The position numbers and the translations under genes are program-made. Of a stretch of DNA of 61,842 nucleotides, positions 28,840 through 37,400 are shown in pieces. The stretch comes from a virus: positions 1-61,842 of IMG/VR virus record IMGVR_UViG_3300009466_000202. The stretch is one strand, 5' to 3'. The notes under the pieces were generated by a model, which saw only the letters and a list, made by a program, of their open reading frames with translations, was not told where the DNA came from and made no database searches. The stretch's first letter is position 1, and every line of letters begins with the position of its first letter.

Positions 28840-29493
28840 ATGAAGAAAGTAAACAACTGGTACCTACCTGATTATGACAAACACTATGAGGAGTGGATGA
28901 ATGCCAATGGTGAAAAAACCTATCAGAGGCCACAGAGAGAGTTTGCTCTGAACAAAGTTAAAAAGTTTAGGAGAGCCATAGACATTGGAGGCAACATAGG
29001 ATTTTGGAGTCACGATTTTTGTCAAAGATTCGAAGATGTACAGATATTCGAACCGGACAGTTCTAATTTGGAATGCCTGCGAGCAAACATAGATTCCTTT
29101 ACTAACTTTACCATACACGAGGTAGGATTGGGCAAAGAAAAGATAACGAAGAAATTTTACACTTCTCCAACGACATCCGGAGGACACAGTTTCTATAGAG
29201 ATCAGATATTTGAGGAAGTTGTGGGACAGACCGAATGCGATATACACGTATTAGATGATTACAATTTTACTGATGTGGATCTCATCAAGATAGACACACA
29301 GGGCAGTGAATATGACATATTACAAGGAGCAAAGAACACATTGATCGACAACGATCCTATACTCAATGTTGAGATCGAACACAAGAACGAACAACAGAGA
29401 GAACGCGGTCGATTAATCATCAGTTTCTTGAACGGGCTAGGTTACAAAGAGCGAGGACGTTCTAGGAAGAAAGAAGTTGTATTCAGCAAATGA
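28840..29493 (+). CDS. FkbM-family methyltransferase
   Basis: 217 residues. AIDIGGNIGFWS is the SAM-binding motif I, IFEPDSSN motif II, and DLIKIDTQGSEYDIL the FkbM signature. FkbM enzymes O-methylate sugars or polyketides. The stop codon overlaps the start of the carbamoyltransferase (ATGA). Somewhat higher GC than the radical SAM genes before it. Confidence 0.85.
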   Translation: MKKVNNWYLPDYDKHYEEWMNANGEKTYQRPQREFALNKVKKFRRAIDIGGNIGFWSHDFCQRFEDVQIFEPDSSNLECLRANIDSFTNFTIHEVGLGKEKITKKFYTSPTTSGGHSFYRDQIFEEVVGQTECDIHVLDDYNFTDVDLIKIDTQGSEYDILQGAKNTLIDNDPILNVEIEHKNEQQRERGRLIISFLNGLGYKERGRSRKKEVVFSK

Positions 29494-30977
29494 GAATATT
29501 AGGGATAAACTGTCTAAATCATGACGCCGCAATGGCCGTGGTGGATGGCTCTGAGATATTGTGGGCCGCACACTCCGAACGTTATTCCAAGGTCAAGAAT
29601 GATCATTATCTCAATCATGATATTGTTAGAGAGGCCTATAGATATGGTCCGTTCGACAAGGTTGTGTACTACGAGAGGCCGTTCTCCAAGAAGATGCGAC
29701 AGATCCGGGCAGGACAATGGTCAGAGGTGTTCCAAACAAAGAACCTACCCTCACAACACCTACGACAGTTCGGCATCAAGATAGATCAATATGTGGATCA
29801 TCACGAGTCACACGCCGCTGGATCGTTCTTCACATCACCGTTCACGGATGCCATAGTGCTGTGCGTGGATGCCATAGGCGAGTGGGACACAATGACTGTA
29901 TGGACTGGAAGGGGTCGACAATTACACAAACAAGACTCAATGCAATATCCGCACTCTGTGGGATTGTTGTATTCGGCTTTCACCCAACGTGTGGGGCTCA
30001 AACCCTGTGAGGAAGAATACATCCTTATGGGAATGTCAGCATATGGAGAACACCGATATCGAGATGCTATCTATCACGATCTCATAGATCATAGGACTTT
30101 CAAACTGAAACGCAATCTACATCGGGGACTGGGAGATTGGATGCCGGGTGCTGATCCCATGGATCTCGCCGCTTCCATACAGAAGGTCACGGAAGAGATA
30201 CTGTTGGGTATGTGGAGGCACAGTGCCAGATTCATACCACAGGGACAGCGAGCGGTCAGTCCTTTTGGAGACAAACGAAATCTATGCTATTCTGGTGGAG
30301 TGTCCCTCAATTGTGTGGCCAATGCCGTGCTGATGAATCAAGGAGTATTTGAGGACTGTTGGATAATGCCCAATCCGGGAGATGCCGGAAGCAGTTTAGG
30401 CTGTATAGCGGCCTCGGAGAAAAGACACCTTAATTGGAAGAATCCCTTCCTGGGACACAACATCGATGGTGAATATCCCATAGACACGATCATCAAAGAA
30501 CTGACAGAAAACAAGATGGTGGGAGTGGCCAACGGCAGGGCGGAATTTGGTCCCAGAGCACTTGGTAATAGATCTCTGCTGGCAGATCCAAGAGGACCAG
30601 AAATCAAAGATTTGGTAAATCAAATTAAACGCAGACAGGCATTTAGACCGTTTGCACCAGCCATTCTAGAAGAGGATGTAAACGACTATTTTGAGCTACC
30701 TAAAGGGGTTATAAACACCCCTTATATGCAACATACAGCCCTTTGTTTGCGTGGTAATGAGTTTCCGGGCATCTTACACTGCGACGGCACATCACGTGTA
30801 CAAACCGTTAATAAGCAGGATAATCCAGGGTTCTACGAGCTGTTAAAACAGTGGAAAAAACGCACAGGCTGTCCTATGCTTCTAAATACCAGTCTCAACA
30901 TAAAGGGTGAGCCCATAGTGAACGACAAAATGGATGCAAAAAGATTCGAAACCAAGTATAATGTAAGGGTAGTATGA
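29490..30977 (+). CDS. Carbamoyltransferase (NodU/CmcH/TobZ family)
   Basis: 495 residues. The N-terminal Kae1-like half has NCLNHDAA and HHESHAAGS (residues 104-112, metal and carbamoyl-phosphate site); the C-terminal half has EFGPRALGNRS, the hallmark of the family. These enzymes transfer a carbamoyl group from carbamoyl phosphate via carbamoyl-AMP to a hydroxyl, often on a sugar. Slightly shorter than the usual 550-600. The gene is clearly GC-richer (about 50% in a sampled line) than the ~28% of a sampled line in radical SAM gene 5, which suggests recent acquisition. Confidence 0.9.
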   Translation: MRILGINCLNHDAAMAVVDGSEILWAAHSERYSKVKNDHYLNHDIVREAYRYGPFDKVVYYERPFSKKMRQIRAGQWSEVFQTKNLPSQHLRQFGIKIDQYVDHHESHAAGSFFTSPFTDAIVLCVDAIGEWDTMTVWTGRGRQLHKQDSMQYPHSVGLLYSAFTQRVGLKPCEEEYILMGMSAYGEHRYRDAIYHDLIDHRTFKLKRNLHRGLGDWMPGADPMDLAASIQKVTEEILLGMWRHSARFIPQGQRAVSPFGDKRNLCYSGGVSLNCVANAVLMNQGVFEDCWIMPNPGDAGSSLGCIAASEKRHLNWKNPFLGHNIDGEYPIDTIIKELTENKMVGVANGRAEFGPRALGNRSLLADPRGPEIKDLVNQIKRRQAFRPFAPAILEEDVNDYFELPKGVINTPYMQHTALCLRGNEFPGILHCDGTSRVQTVNKQDNPGFYELLKQWKKRTGCPMLLNTSLNIKGEPIVNDKMDAKRFETKYNVRVV

Positions 30978-31306
30978 AGATAGAAGGAAATTTCAATGTG
31001 GGTGGAGAGATCGTCAAGCAGGATGAACGCTATGTTGTCCAGGACAACCGATTGCTCAAGAACTTAATTTTAAGCAGTACTCGATTGAATCCTGGTAAGG
31101 AGACCACGGGACATCGCCACGAGGGACAGGAAGAAGTGTATATGTTCGTGGAAGGCACAGGAGAGATGCTGTTGGACGAAAAACGCTTCGCAGTCAAACA
31201 GGGAGACATAGTTCTGATAGAGGACGGAGTATTTCATCGAGTGTACAACACTAGCGACAAGGAACTGTATTTCGTCTGTGTGTTTGACGGCCAAAGGAGA
31301 CACTAA
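30974..31306 (+). CDS. Cupin-domain protein
   Basis: 110 residues forming one beta-barrel. GHRHEGQEEVYMFVEGTGE carries the metal ligands of cupin motif 1 and GDIVLIEDGVFHRVYN motif 2. Could be a sugar isomerase/epimerase or a binding protein. It overlaps the carbamoyltransferase by 4 nt and the epimerase by 1, pointing to a shared sugar pathway. Confidence 0.85.
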   Translation: MKIEGNFNVGGEIVKQDERYVVQDNRLLKNLILSSTRLNPGKETTGHRHEGQEEVYMFVEGTGEMLLDEKRFAVKQGDIVLIEDGVFHRVYNTSDKELYFVCVFDGQRRH

Positions 31307-32259
31307 TGAGAATATTGGTCACAGGCGGAGAAGGATTTATTGGATCGTGGATAGTGGAAAAACTATGCGAACAGAAGCATCAGGTTTACACACTAGATAA
31401 CCACGACACCTATGGACTTATAGATTCCAAACAACTACAGCATCTACACAATTGGCGCCAAAGAAATTGGGCAGAAAAGGTTTATAAATCCAGAGGCTCG
31501 GTCACAGACAGAGACAAAGTTCTGGCGGTATTCCAACATCGCCCAGAAGTGGTGATACATCTTGCCTCGTATCCTCGAGCAAAGATTGTACATCAAAATC
31601 CTTTATTGGGTACAGATAATATCATAGGTGGTACAATAAATCTTTTAGAACACTGTCAAAAATTTGGTACAAAAAGATTTGTGTTTGTTTCTTCGTCGAT
31701 GATATATGGAAACTTCCAAGACGGTGTCAAGGAAGGCGATGACACAAAACCATTGAACATATACGGCGAGGCCAAACTGTCCGCAGAAAGATTCTGCAAA
31801 CACTATCAGAAGTTCCACGGAGTGGAATATGTGATAGCAAGGCCTTCGGGTGTTTATGGCCCCGGCGACATACCAGACCGAGTGGTGACAACATTCTATG
31901 ATCAAGCGATCAAAAATGAAAAGATAACAGTTCACAAGGGCATAGGTGCCGTGGACTTCACCTATGTAGAGGATGCCGCAGACGGAATCATACGATGTGC
32001 CACTATACCAGGAGCGGCAAATCTAAGTTTTAATATATCATCTGGTGAAGGTACAAAATTAAAAAGTTTAGCAGAACACATAGTATCAATAACAGATTCA
32101 AAATCTGAAATCATAGAAGAAGGACGCAATCAGATGTATCCTGCCAGAGGAGCATTGGATATCTCAAGAGCACGTGATTTATTAGGATATAATCCACAAA
32201 CATCTTTACTCAAAGGATTAAACAATTATCATGAGTGGTACCAAGCAAATCAAATTTAA
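31306..32259 (+). CDS. NAD-dependent nucleotide-sugar epimerase/dehydratase
   Basis: 317 residues, extended SDR fold. TGGEGFIGS (residues 6-14) is the Rossmann NAD motif, SSSMIYG carries the catalytic Ser, and YGEAKLSAE the Tyr-x-x-x-Lys. The C-terminal half matches UDP/GDP/dTDP-sugar epimerases and dehydratases. The exact sugar is not decided by the sequence. Overlaps the aminotransferase by 29 nt. Confidence 0.9.
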   Translation: MRILVTGGEGFIGSWIVEKLCEQKHQVYTLDNHDTYGLIDSKQLQHLHNWRQRNWAEKVYKSRGSVTDRDKVLAVFQHRPEVVIHLASYPRAKIVHQNPLLGTDNIIGGTINLLEHCQKFGTKRFVFVSSSMIYGNFQDGVKEGDDTKPLNIYGEAKLSAERFCKHYQKFHGVEYVIARPSGVYGPGDIPDRVVTTFYDQAIKNEKITVHKGIGAVDFTYVEDAADGIIRCATIPGAANLSFNISSGEGTKLKSLAEHIVSITDSKSEIIEEGRNQMYPARGALDISRARDLLGYNPQTSLLKGLNNYHEWYQANQI

Positions 32260-33310
32260 CGGAATAGATAGATTGTACGATGCCTACAGTTGGCGTCTTA
32301 CTCGTCGTGCGAAAAAAGTCTGGCGTACGGGACAGGTGCTACAGGGACCTGAACTCAATGAGCTGGAAGAACGCTTCAAGAAAAAATATAGAAGAAAATA
32401 TGCCGTGGGTGTAGGATCGGCCACTGATGGATTATATTTTGCCCTTGCCGGACACGGCATCAATAAAGGGTCTACTGTGATCTGTCCTGTGGTGAGTTAT
32501 GTTGCCACAGCGGGAGCAATACGGAGAACAGGTGCCAAATTGAACTTCTGTGATACTGATAATAGAGGAAACTTAGGCAGTTTAAATTTACAACAAAAAC
32601 CACAAGCGGTAGTATATGTCAATCTCTATGGCAACTGTGCTGACTATGACAGGATAAGAAAATACTGTGATGAGAACAAAGCGGTATTGATAGAAGATGC
32701 CGCTCAGTCCATGGGTGCCTATTATAAAAAAACCTGGACCAAGAGTTTGCAGTCCGGACAGATGGGGGACACATCTGTGTTCAGTTTTGACCCTACGAAA
32801 AACTTACCTTGTTTTGGTTCGGGAGGAATGATACTGACAGATTCATTAGCAGTCTATGAAAAGGCAATAGCATTAAGAAGGCATGGATTACAAGGTACAT
32901 CTGTTGTATACGGATATAATAGTTTACCATCAGAAGATCATTGTTCTCAACTCAACTTTTTGTTTGATCGTTTTACCTCTCTACAAAAAATGAGAGAGAA
33001 CGTATTTAAATGGTATAAAGAATATCTACCCATAGGCACGATAATTCAGGCAGATAAAAATACAGTGAGTAGTCATCATAAATTAGTGATCATCACAGGA
33101 AGTAGAGACAGATTAAAAGATTTTCTCACCAAACATGGTATTGAAACACGAGTTCATTATTCTAAGACACTAGATAATGGGTCATTGAATCATTACCCAA
33201 ATGCAGACTATCTATGTGCTAACTGTCTTAGTCTTCCAATATATCCTTTTCTTGAGAAAGTAGAAGTAAAATATATTTGTGATAAGATAAGAGAGTTCAA
33301 TGGCATTTGA
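32231..33310 (+). CDS. DegT/DnrJ/EryC1-family aminotransferase
   Basis: 359 residues, full length for the family. PLP-site features: SATDGL near residue 63, EDAAQSMGA (Asp156) and the PLP lysine in SFDPTKNLPCFGSGG (Lys190). These enzymes aminate keto-sugars (or dehydrate them) on nucleotide-sugar precursors. Together with the epimerase and cupin it suggests an aminated, carbamoylated and possibly methylated sugar. Confidence 0.9.
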   Translation: MSGTKQIKFNGIDRLYDAYSWRLTRRAKKVWRTGQVLQGPELNELEERFKKKYRRKYAVGVGSATDGLYFALAGHGINKGSTVICPVVSYVATAGAIRRTGAKLNFCDTDNRGNLGSLNLQQKPQAVVYVNLYGNCADYDRIRKYCDENKAVLIEDAAQSMGAYYKKTWTKSLQSGQMGDTSVFSFDPTKNLPCFGSGGMILTDSLAVYEKAIALRRHGLQGTSVVYGYNSLPSEDHCSQLNFLFDRFTSLQKMRENVFKWYKEYLPIGTIIQADKNTVSSHHKLVIITGSRDRLKDFLTKHGIETRVHYSKTLDNGSLNHYPNADYLCANCLSLPIYPFLEKVEVKYICDKIREFNGI

Positions 33311-34604
33311 TTGTATATTTGTAGATTTTCAAGAAAATAATCCCACTAGAGAAAGAGTATTAGAACAATTTCCTTATGCTCGAAAAACTCCTTTTATATC
33401 AAGTTATTTTGATATTATTAAAAGTTATATTAATGAAATAAGAACAGAATATTTTTGGTTTGTAAGTGATCTTGTAAATTTGCAACACTTTGATTTTGAC
33501 TACATACCAGAACAATACGAAGATAAGCAAATACACGTCTGGAATGGGTCTTACCAAACAGAGGGCGATGTCATGCTTATACCTACACAAGAATTTCGTA
33601 AGCAAATAAATTCAATTAAATTTTTAAGAGATTACAAGGATATAAATTATCACGTAGATTCTACCATAACTTTCAATGCTTGGCCTTCGCATCCTTTTTC
33701 ATTTGATAATTTAATTGAACAAATACGTTCGCAGAAATCAAGATATGTAAATTATTATCTACGTGATATTAAAAATATAACTCCTAGTTTTTGGGAAGAT
33801 CAAAAACTCTACATTCATGATTGTAATAAATTTAATATTTTAGTACCCAAATTTTCAATTAAAGAAGAATTATACGAATACACACCTCGATACAGTTTAA
33901 ACAATATTAGTGAACCCATTTACTTTGATGTATGTTATATACACAATGGAGAACCACAAGCATTAGATAATTTAAAATTATTGAAAAAACATCTTAAAGG
34001 AAGACCAAATAAATTACACGTGATAGAAGGAGTCAAGGGCCGTAAAGAGGCCTATCAGACAGCCGCACGAGCCAGCACCACAGAATACTTCTATGCTGTG
34101 TTCGCTAAACTCAAAGTAGACAAGAATTTTGCTTTTAACTTTGTGCCGGATATTTTAAAATCTCCAAGACATTATATATTTGATTGTTACAATCCTGTGA
34201 TCGATTACACCTATGGTCATCAAGCAGTTATACTGTATAATAAAAAGTTAGTGTTAGAAAACGATGGTACAGGATTAGATTTCACACTGGCACAGAAGCA
34301 CGATCACATAACTTTGTTGAGTGCAGAGACAACTTTTTATACAGATCCTCGTGTGTGTTATAGGACAGCATTTAGAGAAATAGTCAAATTAATATATAAT
34401 AAAAAAATAAAACCCACGGTCGAAAATGACTTCATACTGAAAAAATGGTTGGACCCAGATATCGGTCCCGGTGCCTCATATGTAAGAGATGCCGGCATTG
34501 ATGCAAAAGAATTTGTGCATTCGCATGGTCACGATTTCGATTCAATGTTTAAAAGTTATGAATGGGAATTTGTTGATAAAAAATTTGATCAACGTTATAG
34601 TTAA
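33300..34604 (+). CDS. Two-part glycosyltransferase-like protein
   Basis: 434 residues. The N-terminal half (FDCIFVDFQENN, EYFWFVSDL) and the C-terminal half (FDVCYIHNGEP, EYFYAVFAKLKV) repeat the layout seen in the N-terminus of the 20042 glycosyltransferase. The DxD positions are degenerate in both halves, so activity is doubtful. Its stop codon overlaps that of the convergent minus-strand gene. Last gene of the plus-strand island. Confidence 0.5.
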   Translation: MAFDCIFVDFQENNPTRERVLEQFPYARKTPFISSYFDIIKSYINEIRTEYFWFVSDLVNLQHFDFDYIPEQYEDKQIHVWNGSYQTEGDVMLIPTQEFRKQINSIKFLRDYKDINYHVDSTITFNAWPSHPFSFDNLIEQIRSQKSRYVNYYLRDIKNITPSFWEDQKLYIHDCNKFNILVPKFSIKEELYEYTPRYSLNNISEPIYFDVCYIHNGEPQALDNLKLLKKHLKGRPNKLHVIEGVKGRKEAYQTAARASTTEYFYAVFAKLKVDKNFAFNFVPDILKSPRHYIFDCYNPVIDYTYGHQAVILYNKKLVLENDGTGLDFTLAQKHDHITLLSAETTFYTDPRVCYRTAFREIVKLIYNKKIKPTVENDFILKKWLDPDIGPGASYVRDAGIDAKEFVHSHGHDFDSMFKSYEWEFVDKKFDQRYS

Positions 34605-34960
34605 TTTTTACGGAAAGCCTTGGATAAAATCTTATTTGTTTTTGATTCCATGTCTTCTTTAAGTTTAGGAACATCAAATTTTATGTCTACAGTTTTAATA
34701 TTAATTCTATTTTGATTTATATAATCTTTCAAATTTTTTGCTACTGAATTTTGAGATTTAGTTTGTAAATCTTTTGAGACGTCAATATGAATAACTACAT
34801 TATTCTTTAAAAAAATATCAACCCATAAAACATATTTTATAGGCATAGAAGATAATTTTATTTCATCAAGAATTTCTGGCCATTCCTTAACAAAATCTTT
34901 TGTAACCTGGATCCAGGAAAGATTACTTTTTGGATTTTGTGGTTTTTTTTGTAGAGGCAT
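34601..34960 (-). CDS. Hypothetical protein
   Basis: 119 residues, Lys/Asp-rich, one WVDIFLKNN strand, no membrane segment. It overlaps the upstream gene's 3' end by 38 nt and converges on the plus-strand island. No family recognised. Confidence 0.55.
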   Translation of the reverse strand: MPLQKKPQNPKSNLSWIQVTKDFVKEWPEILDEIKLSSMPIKYVLWVDIFLKNNVVIHIDVSKDLQTKSQNSVAKNLKDYINQNRINIKTVDIKFDVPKLKEDMESKTNKILSKAFRKN

Positions 34961-35426
34961 CTGCTTTAGGTTGTTCTAAATTAGAAAGTTCTAACACAGT
35001 GATGCCTTTTTCTTCTGCTATTAATTTGTTTAACTCGTCCAACTGTACTTGTCCATCGTTGCCGGCACCCATGGTCACAATAACATTGTTAGTGGGAATT
35101 TTTTTTAAAAAGTTGTTTTGATGAAGGTAAGGAAGCATTTCAACACCGTCGTTAAATCTTGACTTTGCTAAATGAGTACCAAGTTCAAAACTATTTTGAC
35201 CTTCTGCTGATTCTAGAGCCTTCATGAATGAATCATGATAGTTATTGTCTAAAAATTTAGGTCCGATTACTAAAGCATTTTCTGGCTCTCCGGGAACAGT
35301 TCTAAAAATTATTGCCACATTAGCATTTGAATCTTTTAACTTTCCTATATGTTTAATTTGCTTTCTGTTTGCCGCTATATTTTCTGCTGTACCTTGGACA
35401 TCCATTGGCATCATTTGTTGTACCAT
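34923..35426 (-). CDS. Hypothetical phage protein
   Basis: 167 residues. An N-terminal Met/Gln-rich stretch, a beta-rich middle (NVAIIFRTVPGEPENALVI) and a Lys/Ala/Thr-rich basic tail. It has the style of conserved marine T4-like proteins of unknown function. Likely co-transcribed with the 35436-35732 gene. Confidence 0.6.
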   Translation of the reverse strand: MVQQMMPMDVQGTAENIAANRKQIKHIGKLKDSNANVAIIFRTVPGEPENALVIGPKFLDNNYHDSFMKALESAEGQNSFELGTHLAKSRFNDGVEMLPYLHQNNFLKKIPTNNVIVTMGAGNDGQVQLDELNKLIAEEKGITVLELSNLEQPKADASTKKTTKSKK

Positions 35427-35435
35427 TATGTTCTC

Positions 35436-35732
35436 CTATTTTTGAGCCTCTGCTGTTGCAGTTGCGTTTGTTTCATCTGATTTTTGTTCTTGTGGTGCTA
35501 CTTTAGATAAAAATGCTTGTAATTTATTAAACATTACACCCACGGTTGCCATTTCATTTGCTCTGAAAGCACCTCTTGTAGAAGCAACATCGATAATAGT
35601 TGCTAGATTTTTTAAATCACCTATAGAAAGATCTGCCACCGGTTGTTGACTCGCAGTTGATTGAGCCGCAGGTGATTGATCGGTTGTCTTAGATACTTCT
35701 TCTTTTTTATTTGTTTTTTTTGCTTTTGCCAT
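35436..35732 (-). CDS. Small hypothetical protein with disordered ends
   Basis: 98 residues. Low-complexity Lys/Ala/Gln/Ser-rich ends flank a helical core (DLKNLATIIDVASTRG). Ribosome-binding site AAGGAG lies just before the start and overlaps the last bases of a 16-bp palindrome, so translation may be regulated. No function known. Confidence 0.6.
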   Translation of the reverse strand: MAKAKKTNKKEEVSKTTDQSPAAQSTASQQPVADLSIGDLKNLATIIDVASTRGAFRANEMATVGVMFNKLQAFLSKVAPQEQKSDETNATATAEAQK

Positions 35733-35743
35733 TTTATTTTCTC

Positions 35744-35778
35744 CTTAATTGCAATTAAGAATTATAGTATACTATAAT
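35744..35778. repeat. Two adjacent perfect palindromes upstream of a minus-strand gene
   Basis: A 16-bp palindrome (35744-35759, CTTAAT-TGCA-ATTAAG) and an 18-bp palindrome (35761-35778, centred on GTATAC) are separated by one base. On the minus strand, TTGACT (35790-35795) lies 15 bp upstream of TAGTAT inside the 18-mer, and AAGGAG overlaps the 16-mer. They look like an operator plus a ribosome-site hairpin. Confidence 0.6.
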
Positions 35779-35801
35779 GTAGTTATATAAGTCAACAAAT
35801 G

Positions 35802-36068
35802 TTATTGACGTATCTGAGCCATTCCTGCTAGGGCAAATATGGTAAGATCGCTTGGCTCTTCAAATCCAATATTGGTAAAAGTTTTCACTTGGTCTTCTTT
35901 CCAAATAGGGACATCAACTATTCCAAATCGACCATTACAGTTTGCATATATCCATCTGGATAATATATCCTTTTGTGGTTCATGAATCAGTTTCAGAGTT
36001 GTTTTGGTAAAATGGGGCGGTATATGCTCTAATTTTCTTTTATAAAAATTTCTTGGATTTATTCTCAT
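35802..36068 (-). CDS. Hypothetical protein
   Basis: 88 residues, basic N-terminus (MRINPRNFYKRK), C-terminal DLTIFALAGMAQ. The start overlaps the stop of the small membrane protein gene upstream (ATGA). No family recognised. Confidence 0.55.
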   Translation of the reverse strand: MRINPRNFYKRKLEHIPPHFTKTTLKLIHEPQKDILSRWIYANCNGRFGIVDVPIWKEDQVKTFTNIGFEEPSDLTIFALAGMAQIRQ

Positions 36069-36172
36069 AGGAGTCCAATCAATCCAGATAATAACAACAA
36101 AATCACTATCCAGACAAACGGTTCGCTAAACCAGTCTTTTGCAAACTCGTATAAAAAATTTTTAATTTTCAT
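36065..36172 (-). CDS. 35-residue single-pass membrane protein
   Basis: The sequence begins MKIKNFLYEFAKDW and ends in one strongly hydrophobic helix (FVWIVILLLLSGLIGLL) that spans a membrane. It overlaps the VWA gene's 3' end by 11 nt and the next gene's start by 4. Short but with a coherent hydrophobic helix and coupled ends, so I judge it real. Confidence 0.6.
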   Translation of the reverse strand: MKIKNFLYEFAKDWFSEPFVWIVILLLLSGLIGLL

Positions 36173-37400
36173 ATTGTACTGTCAATCCAAAAGGCGCTTC
36201 GATGTTTCTTTCATATGTATTGTTTATAAGAAACACGGTATCACAATAGTTAGGATCGCCCCAACTATCAAACGGCCACCCGTCGGTAAACATTATAAAT
36301 TTCTTAGGTTCGATTCCTTCCGATTTCATATATTCCCAGTTACATTCAAATTCTGTACCCCCTCCAGAACCCAACACATAATCTTCAAGCTCGTCTGCAT
36401 TATCTGGTGTAAAAACTTTGGGGTTAAACACTTCGGTATCAAAACTCCATAAATGTATATTAAAGTCTTTATATTGATCCATTATGCCTTTTACTTCTGA
36501 AAGAAATTCTTTACATTGTTCATTACTAATAGATCCAGATGCATCCAAAGCCAAACAGATATCTATTTTATCTGTGTTCAGCATACCGGGTAATATAGCA
36601 TCCATATGCCAACTTCTTCTACTAGGTTTCATGAAAGTGTAGTCCGATTTCATTGTAGAAACGATCTGCTGTTGTATGATCTCTCTCCAGTTCATTTTTG
36701 GTTCTGTTAATTCTTGAATCATTCTTTGTATAGCACCTGGAAGATTTCCAGCACCAACCGATTGTGCCGCTGACACCATGGCCTCTTTCATCTCGTCTCG
36801 AATTTTCTTTAATTCTTCCTTTGAGTATTTTGGAGCAGAACCACCCTTGCCTTTCCCTTCTTGCTCTTTGTTGCCTTGCGAATCTTTGTCCCAGTCTATG
36901 TGTTCGTCTAATAGTTCTCCTAATTTCTTAAGATCATCCTTAAATTTATTGCCGTTCTTTTTTGCCTTTTTATATAATTCATCATAGATAGCCTCGGACG
37001 CCCAATCCTTGTACTTGTCGTCTTGGAAGCCTTTGTCCTTGCCCTTGTCGTCCTTGGGCATCTCGCCTACACGATAATCTTTAAGAATTTGATTCACAGC
37101 ATAGTCGCAGGCAACATTCCACAATTGGTGTTCTCTTTTACCAGCTCTTAATTGGAAATGATCGAACACACAATGTAAAACTTCGTGACCAAACAAGAAT
37201 TCAGTTTCTTTTGGAGTCAATGAATTAATAAATCCTGTGTTGAAATAAAAGTGTCTGCCGTCTGTGGCCGCTGTTGGACACCAATCGTCTGCATTGACGA
37301 TCTTGAGTCTAGTGGCAAGGTTGCCGAAGAAAGGTTGTTTCAACAGCAGTGCTATCCTTGCCGTGACCAGTTTGTCGATGATCTTTGCGTCTGAACTCAT
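36162..37400 (-). CDS. Putative metallopeptidase plus VWA-domain protein (CobT-like partner)
   Basis: 412 residues. N-terminal HEVLHCVFDH (residues 72-81) is a zinc HExxH motif; the middle is charged and low-complexity (~145-205); the C-terminal VWA domain has the metal-ion (MIDAS) motif DASGS (286-290). This matches the DUF2201/VWA pair that partners MoxR-type AAA+ proteins. Adjacent cobS-like gene abuts it (stop and start overlap). In marine T4-like phages this pair is common; its role is unsettled. Confidence 0.8.
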   Translation of the reverse strand: MSSDAKIIDKLVTARIALLLKQPFFGNLATRLKIVNADDWCPTAATDGRHFYFNTGFINSLTPKETEFLFGHEVLHCVFDHFQLRAGKREHQLWNVACDYAVNQILKDYRVGEMPKDDKGKDKGFQDDKYKDWASEAIYDELYKKAKKNGNKFKDDLKKLGELLDEHIDWDKDSQGNKEQEGKGKGGSAPKYSKEELKKIRDEMKEAMVSAAQSVGAGNLPGAIQRMIQELTEPKMNWREIIQQQIVSTMKSDYTFMKPSRRSWHMDAILPGMLNTDKIDICLALDASGSISNEQCKEFLSEVKGIMDQYKDFNIHLWSFDTEVFNPKVFTPDNADELEDYVLGSGGGTEFECNWEYMKSEGIEPKKFIMFTDGWPFDSWGDPNYCDTVFLINNTYERNIEAPFGLTVQYEN

